Positions 26,380 through 39,110 of a stretch of 64,000 nt of DNA are shown here, piece by piece. Position 1 is the first letter of the stretch. Each line of letters starts with the position of its first letter. Position numbers and translations under genes: made by a program. The DNA is from Gymnogyps californianus (taxonomy: Eukaryota > Chordata > Aves > Accipitriformes > Cathartidae): the NCBI RefSeq assembly GCF_018139145.2, contig NC_059478.1, forward strand, positions 5,704,001 to 5,768,000. The letters are read 5' to 3'. The notes under the pieces were generated by a model, which had not been told where the DNA came from, did no database searches, and saw only the letters and a program-made list of their open reading frames with translations.

Positions 26380-26472
26380 ACAAGCAAGCATTATTGCCAT
26401 TTTACAGATGAGAAGTGCACAGAAGCAATGAGAAGTGACTCTTAATTCGAGGGCTCAGATTACCCAGCAGAC
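26380..26472 (+). mobile_element. MIR-like SINE fragment
   Basis: The block attattgccattttacagat, followed by gagaagtgcacagaagcaat and gagaagtgactc, mirrors the MIR segment around its conserved cattttacagatgaggaaac core. The match fades on both sides. Confidence 0.6.
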
Positions 26473-29400
26473 GTATCAGATTTAATGTCTTTTCATGCAC
26501 GAAAGGTCGCCTACTTACACATAAACAAGCTGGAAAACCTCTCTTACTGGCAGATGAAGTTAGCTAGGATAAAGCCCAACAGAAACAAAACAACTAAAAA
26601 GGAAGCAGTTCAGCTCTTAAAGGCAAAAGCAAAATAAACATGTATTCCCTTAAAATTTAAGACAGCTACATCTGCCTTTTGATATTTGGATCTTGCCTGC
26701 TTACATAAGACAAAAGTTACTTAAAACACTCTTCACTGTAACACAGTAATGTTGAAAAAACCCCTTCACTTTTCCTAACAGAAAAACCCGTTAGCGATGG
26801 ATAAATTAAGTCAAAGCATTGTAGCACCCTCTCGTGGTAGGCTGGAAAATCATGTTCTCCATAAGCAGCTGCAATTGATCCTTTTACCTTCTTACTTTAA
26901 AATTCACACAGCCTCCTGTGTGCTGCCTAGGTTCCTCAGCTAACGTGGTAGTTCTGCCCAGCATGAGGCTGTGCTCTTTCATACTCACCTGCTCCCCGCT
27001 GACAATGTGGTGCATGTTTCAAAGCCTGCTTCCCTGCTCGAACATAACAAGGTGAGCTTTGTGTGGAGAGGGGAAGGTTAAAGAAAGCAGAAAGGCTGTC
27101 TAAGAGGTTCCTTGTAGTCAAGTACTGTTCTTGTTCAGGAACAAAATACTTACTGGCAATGCCTCACGCATATCAGCTGCAGTGTAGTTCTGTAACAGCT
27201 GATGCACAACAGAAAACACGCTAATAATCAGCACCCGGGGATACCGTTCCCCCCATGTGTAAAGCAAGAAAACTAGCACAGCTCACCTGAGTCTAAGCAG
27301 CCTATAATTATGTTGCCTTAAGGCATGCCACTTTCCATAGCTCACAACGCAAGTGAGTACAATACCAGGGCTAAGTCCATCCACCTGTGGCTGAGCAGGT
27401 ACTGAGAGGCCAGCTGAGCGTTATTCTAGAGCTAGGCTGCACCTAGAAGCAGTTATATGCTTTGCCACCAACCCCTAAAATGAGAAAAACATTTTATTTA
27501 GCAGAAACACTAACAAGGCACACAGAAGAAGTCATTGCACCTTCACTGTCATGGTGCAAGCTTGTGTGTTGATGGAAAGACACATACCAAGTGTCTTACT
27601 CAAATTTAGCTTAACCATTTGACAAAAATTAGATGGAAGCTATACAGACTTACATCAAAATAAGAAAGAATTAGAACTTCTGTACAAGAGTACAGACAAG
27701 GTTAGCTTTGACAGACTTAAGCATGTGGCCTATTTCAACTTCTCAAAGCATATCTATACTTATAACTAGGTGCTAAAGTACAGAAATTACCACACAATTA
27801 AATGACTCTGATGTAGAGGGAGGTGCCCTCTTTAAACATTTTACCCCTAAAGAAGCTAAATATAATTAATTGTGATGACCTAAAAAGAGAAAATGAAAAA
27901 ATTTTCTGACAAAACAGATTTAGTACTGTTATGACAAAAGCAAAAATTAAACCTGCTGGCCTTCTGTTTCACAGGATAGCTATGGCAGGCTACTCAAATC
28001 ATCATTTGAGCATCTACTGACTTTGCACATCAATCCTAAGCCATCTAATGCACCTCTGGAAGAAAAAATTATGAGAAGTGCACTAGCTGTTCTTCCATAG
28101 TTCATATCAGACTCAAATTTATTAGATTACTCGAAAAAAAATAGATCTCAATTTCTTCTAACATGAAAAATCAGCTCCTTCACCGCTATGTTGCAAACCT
28201 TAATATCCACAATTTTTCGAGATCCTGAAGAAAAAAACTAAATATAACTTGAAATACTAGCACCACAAGACACTATAGACCATTTTCCGACTTATTCCAC
28301 GGAGCTTCTCTAGACAAAGCCTTTTTAATCTGATAAAGTACCTCTGCTTTCTCTGTTTACTCTTGGAATTTTTTTTTTTAAAAAGCCATAAATCAAAACT
28401 AAGTAAAACCAACAAATATCATCCTGAATAACAAGCATACAATTTATGATTAGTGGAAAAGTATTTTGCTGTGCTTCACTGGGTAATTGGGCCAGAGCAC
28501 AGGTTTCACACTGATATCAATTACAAAAGCACTGTTCATCCCTCCCCAAGCTGTATAGTCGCCCTGCCTCAAAAAAAGACAACAAAACCTACAAAACCCC
28601 ACTCATCGTTCCTAGTCAGGAGAAAACGCAAGAATTCTCCGGGGCCTGCAGAGAGCTGGCTCTCACTATTTATATATGTTAGCACCACAAATTATAAAGC
28701 TCATTGTGGCTTACTTGATGCCAATCCAGTCATTATAAAAGCAGGTTTGAAAACAAACCAGAATTGAGTGATACCACCACAAAGTGATCAAAGAAACAAC
28801 TTTCAGAGCATCTGTTCAAGGTCTTGCCTATACCACAGCCTTCATGTTTTGATCAAGGTGCCATTCTAAAAGTAACTTTACCGAGACTCGACTCTATTAA
28901 TATCAACAATATTCTAAAGAGCACATGTAGGACACTCAGCAATTTAAAGTTCAAGTTTGAAGTACTTGCTATTTTAACTTTAGTATCTTAAATCTGAGCC
29001 CAAGAGCTGCCAACTATTAGACTGAATTTTTTTCTTTGCCGGTTTAATAGATGAAAAGATGAAAAAATTTAATTTATAGGAGAAAAGGAACCACAAATCA
29101 GCTCTCAGACAAAGGATGCTGTTTCTCTTTCACTTGTACTGAAGCGAACGGTGGACATAAAGCTTTACAATTAAAACCTGTGTTCTAAAATAAAACTGCA
29201 TTAAACACAAGCAGTGAGTAAGTCCACGCTTATGCAATCCAGCTCAGGCCAGTATAAGCTTGAGTTCTGCTGCACCCAGTGACTTAAGGAAGGAAGGAAG
29301 CTATGCCATTATTTCAAAAGATCTTCAAGGTTATTCAGATCTCCAAGAAGAGTCCATTTCACTCTTCCTAGATGACATAACTTGTACCAATTTTTAAAAA

Positions 29401-30569
29401 ATTTGCATAAACAGACTTCTTTTATTGCTGAACAGTCACCATAGTTTAATTAACGGGCAAGTTCTGACATATTAGATTGCTGGTCCAGAAATAACACTTT
29501 AAAATTCTTTCTTTTTAAATCTCTTCAAGGCTAATCTAAATAATTTTTCCAGTTTTCTTCTACTATTAAGTAAATTTCAGAGATACTAGTATAGCTGTAT
29601 CTTGTCTCTACTTCTGCTCTCGGCTTTTCTAAGCAGCAACACAAAATTGATATTCTCATCAGTTGCACAGCCTCCCACAGGTTTCTGAATAGCAGCAGTA
29701 AAACTGAACAGTCTTGTTAACTCCATGACACTGCTGGTTAGCAAAATGAACCCTGAGCAGCAAAGGCTTTGAAATAATCTTGAGAAACTGAGTTGACCCT
29801 GTAAGCTAAGGAATGCCTCATTATATTAATTTACACTCCAGCTTGGGTTTGAAGGGTTATCTTCACAATCCAGGGGCTACAAAATTAGAATGTACAAATG
29901 TTTTTGGTTTTTGTCTAGAAAACAGATCCGTCCTCTGTAAACACCTTTTAGACCCCTGATGTCTAGGGTAAATGTAGGAGGTAATACTAATCTACTTGGA
30001 TATAACAATATTTAAACAAGCTTCTAGGCTAGGCCATTGTGGAGTGTACACAGATTTGCAATGAGGAAGTGTTTCTTCACTTTGCAATTCCTATATGTTT
30101 TGGTGTGTCTACTGTATAGGCTGCTCTCTACAGTCAACTTTTCCAAAAATTATGGGTCTAATTGAACACAGAATCTGAAAAGCAGGAACGCTTCATGACC
30201 TATGATACATACTACCACCATAATAGCCAATATTAACATCATTTCTTTCAACCAGAAGCCAGCCTGACACCTGTTTCAAAATGAGCCACGGTGCTGAGCA
30301 CACTTAACCCGCAACAAAAGTGATTATCGGAATCTTATGCCAATCCACTGTAAATCCCACATGTGAACTCTAAAGAGTGTGCATGTGTATCGACTATTCA
30401 ATTGTATTTGATTCTACCTCTGGTAAGAAGGGAACAGGAGGAGGAGATCTTGTTGGTGGGTTTTTCCTTCCCAAAACGAACAGTCCTGCAAATTAACATT
30501 TTGTTGTGCTCCAGGAGCTTGGAACTCCTCATCTTTTTGTGCCTGGTATCAGTCATCAGCTATGTCAGC

Positions 30570-30640
30570 CCTGAATCGGTCAGGCAGTTGGACGAGATGA
30601 TCGTTGAAGGTCCCTTCCAACTGAAATAGGCTATTCTACT
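30570..30640 (+). mobile_element. CR1 LINE 3' tail
   Basis: The sequence cagttggacgagatgatcgt, then tgaaggtcccttccaact, then ctattctac is the characteristic 3' end of avian CR1 elements in sense orientation. It is strongly 5'-truncated, as usual for CR1. Confidence 0.8.
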
Positions 30641-33600
30641 CCATGTGGGGAAACCCCCCCAACCAGTATGCTGCCCATTACAGGGATATCAGTCAGTAAG
30701 CCACTTCGAACTTATCATAGATCAGTTTAGAAGACCCACAAGTCTCATTCAACAATTACTAAATATATCCAAGACTGTATTTTAAAACATTGTATTTCAA
30801 CTGTTCAGCTTTGGAGATAATCTCCAGTGTACTGAAATGCACTATTAGGGAGAAGCTGCAAGACCAGCTTTTACCCTTTTCTCTTTTTCCAGTCTTTCCT
30901 TATTGCCGTTCTTTCCTCTCCAGCATTATCTGTCTTTCTGGAGATACTCTTCTCCATAGTTGTTCATCCTACATATCCTAGTTGAGATGACAACAAATAG
31001 GAACAGCAGAGACACGCTTGATGCCTTGTTGTTGGCATTATTGTAGGAGAAAGGAAGGAGAAATAGACTGGGAGGCGCCCAGGGTCACAAATCCAGAATG
31101 TTCTCATCCCCCTGTCCTCTAATTTGATTCCTAATTTGACCCCACCAGCAGCAGAAGATGGTTCCTATGCCTTTGCCATATATAGCTTATAACAAGAAGC
31201 TACTGCGGTTTCACTTCAGTATTAAATAACAACAACAAAAAACCACCAAACAAACCAGGAAAGAGCCCAAAATCCAAACCAGTAACGTTATCAAATTAAA
31301 GGATGAGGGGATGCAGAACTGTCCTATAGAAAATGAGTTTTCCTTCATTGACGAGCTACTTTTCTTACATAACTGTAGTCCCAATTCTCACATCACTATT
31401 GTCATAGAATACTTTCAAATCAACATAAGTGAAGCTCCAAGTTTATTAACACATGTCATTATTTTTAATGGAAGTATCACAGTAAGATTAAGATCCTAAG
31501 GACAACGTTTGGGAGGGAAGGACAGGAGAAGAGGAAAGGCATTTCTTCAAGAAGTTCAGTCTTAAAAGAAATATGTTTAAATGGCGTTTAAAGAGCACGA
31601 GAAGATTGAAATAAAACCAATTCAATTCTTAGTGAAGTATTTCTGTGCATCTTTGTCTCCCCCTCAAAAAAGGCAAAGTTATATTTGGACTGTTCTTTGA
31701 AATTCCTGTAGTGATTTAGCTGATACTGAAAGCCACCTATTAAAAAGTTAACTTATACACAGTTGAAGATCAGCAATCATATTGGGAGATGCACATGTCT
31801 TTATAGAAAGCCCACAAAGCACACGAAACTTCCTAAGCAGATATGGGTAACATAACTAAGCTTTGTTGTTGTGGTTTACAGTGTTACCAACAGGAAGCCT
31901 CAATGGTTTTGTAACAGTCACTTATTGTAGAGAGAATAATCTCTATGGATAATACCATGATCAGCCTTTAAAATAAAGTATTTCATAACCACAAAACCAG
32001 AGAAATGTCAGGGATGATGCAGTAACAGTGAGAGAACCATTACTTCAGACCCAGCAAGTCAACAGTGTTACTCCACTCAGCACAAGCTTTTGTTTCTTTC
32101 CTGATGTGTTGAGGGAAAGAGATTGCTGGTGGTCCAAACAACTATGAGAAATATTTCTTTACCAGTCAATACTCTTCTGAATGCTGCTAAGAACGACCCC
32201 GTATGCCTGCTTCACAGATTCACCTGCAAAGCCAGTCAAGGGGCCATTTGTACTACAGCTGCCAAGCTTTGCGTCATTCACAGTTACACACTAACCATTT
32301 GGCAAGCAGTGATTTAAGATATCAGATTCTGAAACAGTTATAATGTAGGTGAGGCTTTATTCTGTGGTCATCCATTCTTGGCTTTCTGAAATACAACCAG
32401 GTGAAAATGAACTCAGCAAGTCACTAAACAAAACCTGACTGTATTACTTTTAATAAGTTTCACACGCATCCCTACTGGAATAAGTATAAACTGCTGTTTA
32501 TTGTTTTATATTAGTTGGATTTTAACATAGTTTCTTATGAGTGTGAACTAGTCAGCTGTCAGCAGTATTTAGAAGACAGTTCACGGATAGGAAGTATACT
32601 GGAAACATTAAGTTGTGACAACTAAGAGAAATGGGCTAGAATAAATCATGTTAACGATCACCTAGCTTGATCTATAAAACAAAGATCTAAAAAGTATGAT
32701 TTGACTTCAGCAAGGACTGGCCTGCTTTAAGAACAAACAAATATGACATATGCTGAAGTAAGTGGGTCACAGAACAGGTCACTTCTCCTGAACACCAGTG
32801 AAAACATGATTTCAAGCCTACTGTCCCAGAATCTGTAATTAGTACCAGCCACAAAATATTCCTGAAGCCAACCCTGCTACAGCATCTCGAGGAGATAGTC
32901 CAACTATCTTCCAACTCTAATTGTGTGAGCTGTCAGTCCCGCTAGATTAAAAAAGATGATTTAAGCCACTTGTGGCAATTTGCTTTTGTGTCCAATAGCT
33001 TACACATTCACTTTCCACCGATTGGTTCACTTGGCCATGTCCCTATTTCCAAAAAAAATCCCACAATTTTTTTTTGCAAAACATTGCACTTGCAAGCAAT
33101 AGCAAGTTTGTGAAATATTGCTAGAACAACTTGTACCACACCATCTGCTACATGTGGAGAACTGAGAAATCAGAGATCTGTCTGGGCTTTGAAATTTGAT
33201 TTTTAAGTTAGTTCTGACTAACATCTTCTGAAGTAACTTCATTTCAGTCTTACCTTCTTCACACTATGTTCCCCTCTCTATGTGAAAAGTACATAGAAAA
33301 TATAAATACGCCAGGAATTATAACAGATCCATAGTCTGTATTTTATTGTCCCTTCCATCGAGTTGGTAGAGTCCTCTCATTTGCGAAATACAGCGTGCAA
33401 AAATCCCAACTTATGACAAGGTATAAAAATGAGTATTGAATGCAACTGAATCTGCAGGAATAACTTGGATATCATGGAGAATGATGCAATAGAGAACACG
33501 CCTATAATTTCATGTTCTACAGGAGATGTTCCTCTAGACACTTAGCTGAACTATCCTTTATTCCCCAAATAATTAGTTAAGAGTTATTTATACATTATGG

Positions 33601-35824
33601 TCCCACAAGATTTCTGATCTACAGTACAAAGAGTCAGGCACTGAATACAGTGATTATATTCCATCTGCACAGGGCATTTACTGACAGGAAAGTCTGCGGG
33701 CAAGTAGCTCTGGCCCGAGCTTGCTGCATTTCACTGGGATGAAAAATAAAGAATATTTTAGGCGGCCCACAAAGTGCAGTTGTTAAACTGACCCTATTTT
33801 TTCTCCTTCTTTCCATTTTCCTGCATCCAGCCCTTCAGTTTCACTGAATTTCAAAGGGATAGTGTTATTTATGCTTCTTCCTATTTTAGAATGTTTTTAT
33901 CATGTGGCACAGCACTCCAACTGCCTTAGGGGAGCTTTAATGATAATTTTATTTTTAAAAGTATAGGCTTATCTTGCCTGACCTTGATGCACATAGTAAA
34001 AGGTTGCTAAACTCCTCCTCTAGAAAACAAAACAGGGAACAAATGTCCTGCGCCTGCTGGATCAAAAGCTCAAGTGTGGCAGAGCCTTCCGCTACCCCAA
34101 AATATATCACCAAGGCAACCGTAGCAGTATTGCAAACAGGTATTGCAAAGGCTTCCCAGCCAGAATTTAAATAATCTGATTTTCCTGCAGTATGTTTTCT
34201 ACAACACTCGGCAAGTCTTTTCGGAGATTAAAAGCATGCTAACACCATTCCAAAGAATATCTTGGTACAGTAGGCAGTTATCACTGCTCTTCAGAAAGAA
34301 AATTAGAACATGTCACTGTTCAAAGGTCATATGAGGAGCCGAGCAGAGCCCATGCAACTTGAAGTTGTTGGTTGTCATCAGTTGTACCCCTTCCCTCAAA
34401 CAAACTACTCAAAGGATAAGGAGATAACCTACTTCCCTGTTCTCTCCCCTATTCCTTCTCTGAAAGGGAAAGCAAGCTCATCCTGTAATGGCACCAAGTA
34501 CTTCTTTTCTTTTCTGGTTGCACTGAACTGTAAGAATTTGATCATAACCAGTGTTAGCTACACCTTCTCCCTCTTGAGCAGTTGTCCCTGTGGTACTAGT
34601 TAATTCTGATCCAGTGTACATGGGAACACTAGTGTTTGAATAATCCTTCTGTTTACACTCTTCCTTTCTAGTGCATTACTAGCAACCAACATGCTTGATG
34701 ATCCATTGCTTGCTTTTGTAAATCACAGATTACATGCTAGGAATGCTCGCAAAGGGGCACTTTGAAAGGCTAATTGCAAAAGGCTGCAAAATCCATGACT
34801 ATCTTTTGCATCTTGGAGAACTCTGCTCCACGGCTAACAAATCACACCAGTATATCAGCTTGCTTAGGACTTTTCTGCTCAACTTCATAGCAGTGCTCAT
34901 GGAATTCAATATTATGGTGAGCTGAAACCCTCAGGCGTCTGTTCTCATGATAGAATAGTGGGGTGCCACAATACAGATTTCCTTGTTCTTTCCATAAAAC
35001 AGAAAACATCTTCAAATTCCTTGCTTATTCCAAAAGTACATCCTGAAGTAGGTAGTGCCTGTATACCTATAGTGCTTCTCCTACACAACTGTAACACAGC
35101 AAACACGCTTGGGACAAACTGGTTCAATTCAATCTCTTGATTTTTCAAGGACAACTAAACTTCAAGTTAATTGCGTAAAAATGCTTGTCTCAGGTTTTCG
35201 GTAGCCTCACATAAGAGATTTTACACTTTATTGATTTGACACAAGCTGTTCTTCAAAATCCTGTAGCAAAATGGGTCGAGGCTGAAAACATTGTTTACTT
35301 CCATCCTTTTCAAAAACAATCCAGAAGCAGCAACCCCTCAAAATCAATCTCGGCAAGGGTACTTACTAAGGTTCACATCACTCCTGGCACAGTATAGTAT
35401 GAAACTTTGCCAACATGAGCTGAGGCAGGGGTTTATACCTGTAAGGGTCTAGCATAGTCAACAGGTTGTCTTCCTCACATCAATGACTGTATCAAGGAAA
35501 GTCAAGGAAGGTAGATAATCCAGGCTCATCTTTGGCTGGTTTAGTCACTGGTCCAAGAGTGCTAGCCCATAATCCTGTGCTTTTTCCATCACTTTTCATA
35601 CACAGTGAATACATGTCCTAGAGACAGGATGGAAGGTTCAGGTTCAGAAAGAAATGACTAGAAAAGAGGAGTCCGGATCAAGTAGTATCGCCAACAACCA
35701 CAGCATCTCAGCAAAAGAAGTGTAGCACTTAAAGAAAGCTAGCAGAAAGCCAGGTTAAGTAAAACCAGAGAACAAGGTCAGTAAATGAAAAATAAGAGTA
35801 GAAGTTGAGAGGAAAAAAGTTCTC

Positions 35825-36194
35825 TCAGACAAGGGGAGTCAGGATCACAAGAAAACAATTTCTCTGAGAAAGGAAGTGAACTCCAGATTCAGGAACACAA
35901 CAAAAACCTTTGGTTATTGCCCAAGACAAGTATTTAAATAGGTACCCAACTTTGACTAGCATTTGATACAGATTATTGAGTTGTTCACTCATTTCTAGTA
36001 AAATGTGCATGGAATCAGGGAAAAATTTAACATGGCTGAGGTATTCACCAAGACGGGATAGGAGTTTGAAGCCTGCCCTGAAACTCTCAAAAACTGGATT
36101 GCCAAAAAACCCCACCCCTTTTACATAATCTATAAGAATAAAAAGCTGTATCTTATTTTCAATAGACGCATCTTCCTTTACAGTCTGCAAAGAA
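35825..36194 (-). other. Coding-looking ORF behind a strong splice acceptor
   Basis: The minus-strand open frame (136 codons to its first Met) ends with TGA at 35825. A strong acceptor (polypyrimidine then tttctttgcag) precedes ACTGTAAAGGAAGATGC at about 36184. From there the frame begins TVKEDASIENKIQLFILIDY and includes FRAGFKLLSRLGEYLSHVKF. Its amphipathic, RLG-containing pattern vaguely recalls PEX11-type peroxisomal proteins, but this is a weak impression. No good donor is seen inside, so it would be a terminal exon. Frames this long are expected a few times by chance in 64 kb. Confidence 0.2.
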
Positions 36195-36298
36195 AATAAC
36201 AGAAGCAACAAAAACCTAAGTAAAATGATATCCATTACCTTACTGCTGAAGCAGATAACCTAAGCAATATAAATAGCAATTGTTTTAAAAGATACAAT

Positions 36299-36904
36299 CG
36301 CTGTGTCGTGGTTTAACCCCAGCTGGCAACTAAGCACCACACAGCTGCTCCCTCACTCCCCCCGCATCAGGATGGGGGAGAGAATCGAAGAGTAAAAGTG
36401 AGAAAACTCATGGGTTGAGATAAAGACAGTTTAATAAGTAAGCAAAAGCCGCACACACAAACAAAGCAAAACAAGGAATTCATTCACTGTTTCCCATCGG
36501 CAGGCAGGTGTTCAGCCATCTCCAGGAAAGGAGGGCTCCATCACACGTAATGGTTACTTGGGAAGACAAAATGCCGTAACTCTGAAAGTCCCCCCCCTTC
36601 CTTCTTCTTCCCCCAGCTTTATATGCTGAGCATGACATCATATGGTATGGAACATCCCTTTGGTCAGTTGGGGTCAGATGTCCCGGCTGTGTCCCCTCCC
36701 AGCTTCTCGTGCACCCCCAGCCTCCTTGCTGGTGGGGTGGTGAGAGAAGCAGAAGAGGCCTTGACTCTGTGTAAGCACTGCTCAGCAATAACGAAAACAT
36801 CCCTGCATTATCAACACTGTTTTCAGCACAAATCCAAAACATAGCCTCATACTAGCTACTGTGAAGAAAATTAACTCTACCCCAGCCAAAACCAGCACAC
36901 GCTG
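36299..36904. repeat. 5-bp target-site duplication flanking the LTR
   Basis: CGCTG occurs at 36299-36303 immediately before the LTR and again at 36900-36904 immediately after it. This marks the insertion boundaries. Confidence 0.85.
36304..36899 (-). mobile_element. Solo LTR of an ERVL-type endogenous retrovirus
   Basis: A 596-bp element with TG...CA termini and a perfect 5-bp duplication. Read on the minus strand it starts TGTGCTGGTTTTGGCTGGGG. It carries a TATAAA (36618-36623) and farther on an ATTAAA poly(A) signal (36430-36435), which fixes its orientation as the same as ABL2. It resembles an ERVL-type LTR family that I know from many neoavian genomes. No internal gag-pol sequence is present, so it is a recombined solo copy. 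It sits in the ABL2 1B intron and could in principle act as an alternative promoter or polyadenylation site. Open frames inside it are incidental. Confidence 0.88.
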
Positions 36905-38814
36905 TTATCACAGAGAAATGTTCTTTTTATATGCCACTGAACAGTTTTATTCAGAGCGTGTTGGCTTTCCCGGCTTGTTCTTGTTTCTAGGTCTAGGGAA
37001 GACAGAGCAGAAGGACTGGCAGAGCGCATAATTTGTCTATTTGGTGTGCATGCATGCTTAAGGAAGCTTTTTATGTCCATTTCTCTGCCACTACGTGTAA
37101 ATAATTCTCCCTACATTCTACCTTTAAAATTTAGTAGGGCAGAGGGAGGAGCTAGACAGATTTGTTCAGGATGCTGTACTATATTACTATTAAAACATGC
37201 AGCAGTAAATGAAAAGATGCGCTTGAGTCAGTCTTAGCTGTGTTATTGTGAAGTAATTACATGTCCCCACATGCTGTATCGTACTTCCCACAAATGTCCT
37301 TTCTGTCCTCGCATTGTGAGAGCAAGAACCAAATAGTCATCTTGGTACCAAAACATCAAAAGATAAGACAGTTTGTCATTAGCAGGAATGCTCTTGCCTG
37401 CTAAGTCACACTTAGCAGTCTATACAGCAATTTTGCTCTCCTGCTAAAGACACAGACTTCAGCTTACTGAAAGAAGCCGGGTACGCGCATAACTTTTGAG
37501 ATCTGCTCCTAACATTGTGAATTTACAGTATTAGTCTATTTGATAGTAATTTTTCTGCCAAAGTGCCTTTTAAAGTACAAAAATACAAAAATGACAGAGT
37601 AAAACATGAAGTTGATGATACTTCAGTTGAAAGATGCAATAAAATAGTAATCCTTAGTTTTAATTGTAGTAATAGTGGGTCAGGTGTTTCAGCAAGCACA
37701 GAGTTCTGTTTTGGTTTTAAAGTTGATACTGCTCCCTGAACTCAAAAGCTGTGATAACACTGAGATTTTAAGAACCAGATTTAGTGCTGCGCTCTTGTTT
37801 TGATAGATACTTACATGTCAGCAGTCAGAGCAGATGATATTTACATTTAGACTGCTGGTTGCATGTTCCTTAATCTTTTTGCCTATGCTCATTCTATTGA
37901 ACAAAAGAAAATATGTATTGTCAGAAGCAGCCTTGCTCTATAAACACTGACATCTCTCTCCACCTAAAGCCAAACCAGCCAAGCTCTCCATATCAGATTC
38001 AGTTCTTTAGGATTAGAGATGCATCCGCGCATCTATTCTCAACATGCTCGTCAAAGCAGACAGGTTTCAGTCAATCATACCTTCCAAAACTTGTGCATGA
38101 TATTAAGATGTTGCCAAATAGATATAATAAATTAAAAAAACATAGTTACAAAGGGGGATTTGAAGTTGCAGGGTCCTCCCAAGAGAGATTACAGAAACTA
38201 ATCATGTTGCATTAAACATTTCCGGTATCAGTTTACAGCAATAAGAATAGAAGTGGACAGGCAAAAACTTCAACTGAGAATCAGATGGCAGCTATAATAC
38301 CCCAGTCAAAACAAAATCGTTTGCTTTGTCAGGAGCTATATAGCAACAGAGACTTACAGATCTAGAAGGGCAAGTTATAAGCGCCTCAGTAAACAGAAAG
38401 ACAAAGCACATGCACCGTTTACCTTTGTAAACAAAACCAGAGCTAGGAACCGGTGCAGTGACAGCTACCAAGCACTGCAAGTCTTGATTCCCGGTGGTGC
38501 CACCTCGCTCCTGCTGTGGATGACGGGGAGTCCCTGTCCCCAGCTCCGCGGGAAGTTTCTCCGGCCCCGAGCTCGCTGCCAGGCTCCGGGCTGGGCCGAG
38601 GCAAGCATCCCCCGGGACGTGGCAGCAGCGGCAGGGACTGCCCCGCTCTCCCCGCCTGCCAGAGGCGCCTCTCCTCACCCCGGCAACTCCCGCAACTCTC
38701 CCCTCCCCCAATTAAACCAACAACAACAAAAGAGGGAGGGGAGGAAGGGCGATCTTGCCCCTTTCCCCCGAGCCCCCACCCGACCCTCTGGTGGGGGGCG
38801 AGCGCAGGCGGGCG

Positions 38815-38829
38815 CCCCCCCCCCCCCCC
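38815..38829 (-). repeat. G15 run just inside the 1B intron
   Basis: Fifteen consecutive C on plus (G on the transcribed RNA), 45-59 nt downstream of the 1B donor. G runs near 5' splice sites can enhance splicing or form quadruplexes; here this is inference only. Confidence 0.7.
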
Positions 38830-38873
38830 GGCCCCTCCCGCCCGGCGGCGCAGCCCCCGGCCCGGCCCCTCAC

Positions 38874-39054
38874 CGTGCTGGGTGAAGATATTGAAGCCTC
38901 CCTCAGCGGTGCGCCCGGCCGCCTCCCGCCGGCGGCCCGCCGGCCTGGCCGCGCTGCTCCCCCGCAGTCCCCGCGGCTGCTGCTGGTGCTGAGGCGGCGG
39001 CTGGTGCTGGAGCCCGGCGCCCGGCTCCCCGACGCGGCCCACCTGCTGCCCCAT
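38874..39054 (-). CDS. ABL2: ABL2 alternative first exon 1B (myristoylated form)
   Basis: First coding exon of the 1B isoform on the minus strand: ATG at 39054, 60 codons plus one base, donor CACG/gtgagg, phase 1, matching the shared exon. The peptide starts MGQQVGRVGE and ends in AEGGFNIFTQH. MGQQ provides Gly2 for N-myristoylation, which docks into the kinase C-lobe and helps to hold ABL kinases inactive. The RGSSAARP and GRR blocks and the FNIFTQH end match human 1B. Human 1B is 52 residues as I recall it. The eight extra residues fall in a Gln/Pro/His-rich stretch (residues 15-27) whose DNA holds an 18-nt-period repeat of CAGCACCAGC. The exon is in a CpG island 34 kb upstream of the first shared exon. 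Confidence 0.96.
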
Positions 39055-39088
39055 CGCCGCGCTCCCGGCCGCGGCCCGCGCTCACATG

Positions 39089-39110
39089 CCGCTGCCGCCG
39101 CCGCCGCCGC
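39089..39110. repeat. GCC trinucleotide repeat in the 1B leader
   Basis: A run of about six GCC units, 35-56 bp upstream of the 1B ATG on the minus strand (GGC in RNA). It probably lies in the 5'UTR. Confidence 0.75.

Larger units (their letters stand above)
8928..38873 (-). other. ABL2 intron 1 of the 1B transcript (30 kb)
   Basis: The long intron between exon 1B and the downstream exons contains the 1A exon's upstream region. Recognisable content is listed separately: a TATA-like element, microsatellite-like tracts, a CR1/L3-like fragment, two MIR-like fragments, a CR1 tail, one coding-looking ORF and a solo LTR. The remaining sequence, including 9,940-17,000, 17,600-24,200, 26,500-30,500 and 30,700-35,800, is AT-rich and I see no gene in it. 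Short ORFs there have no splice or homology support. Confidence 0.75.

Noticed and set aside
36480..36844. ORFs on both strands in 36480-36844
   Set aside because: They lie inside the solo LTR, which codes for no protein.
38443..38873. Continuation of the 1B open frame past its donor (203 codons in all)
   Set aside because: The CACG/gtgagg donor and match to ABL2 1B end the exon at 38874; the rest is intron.
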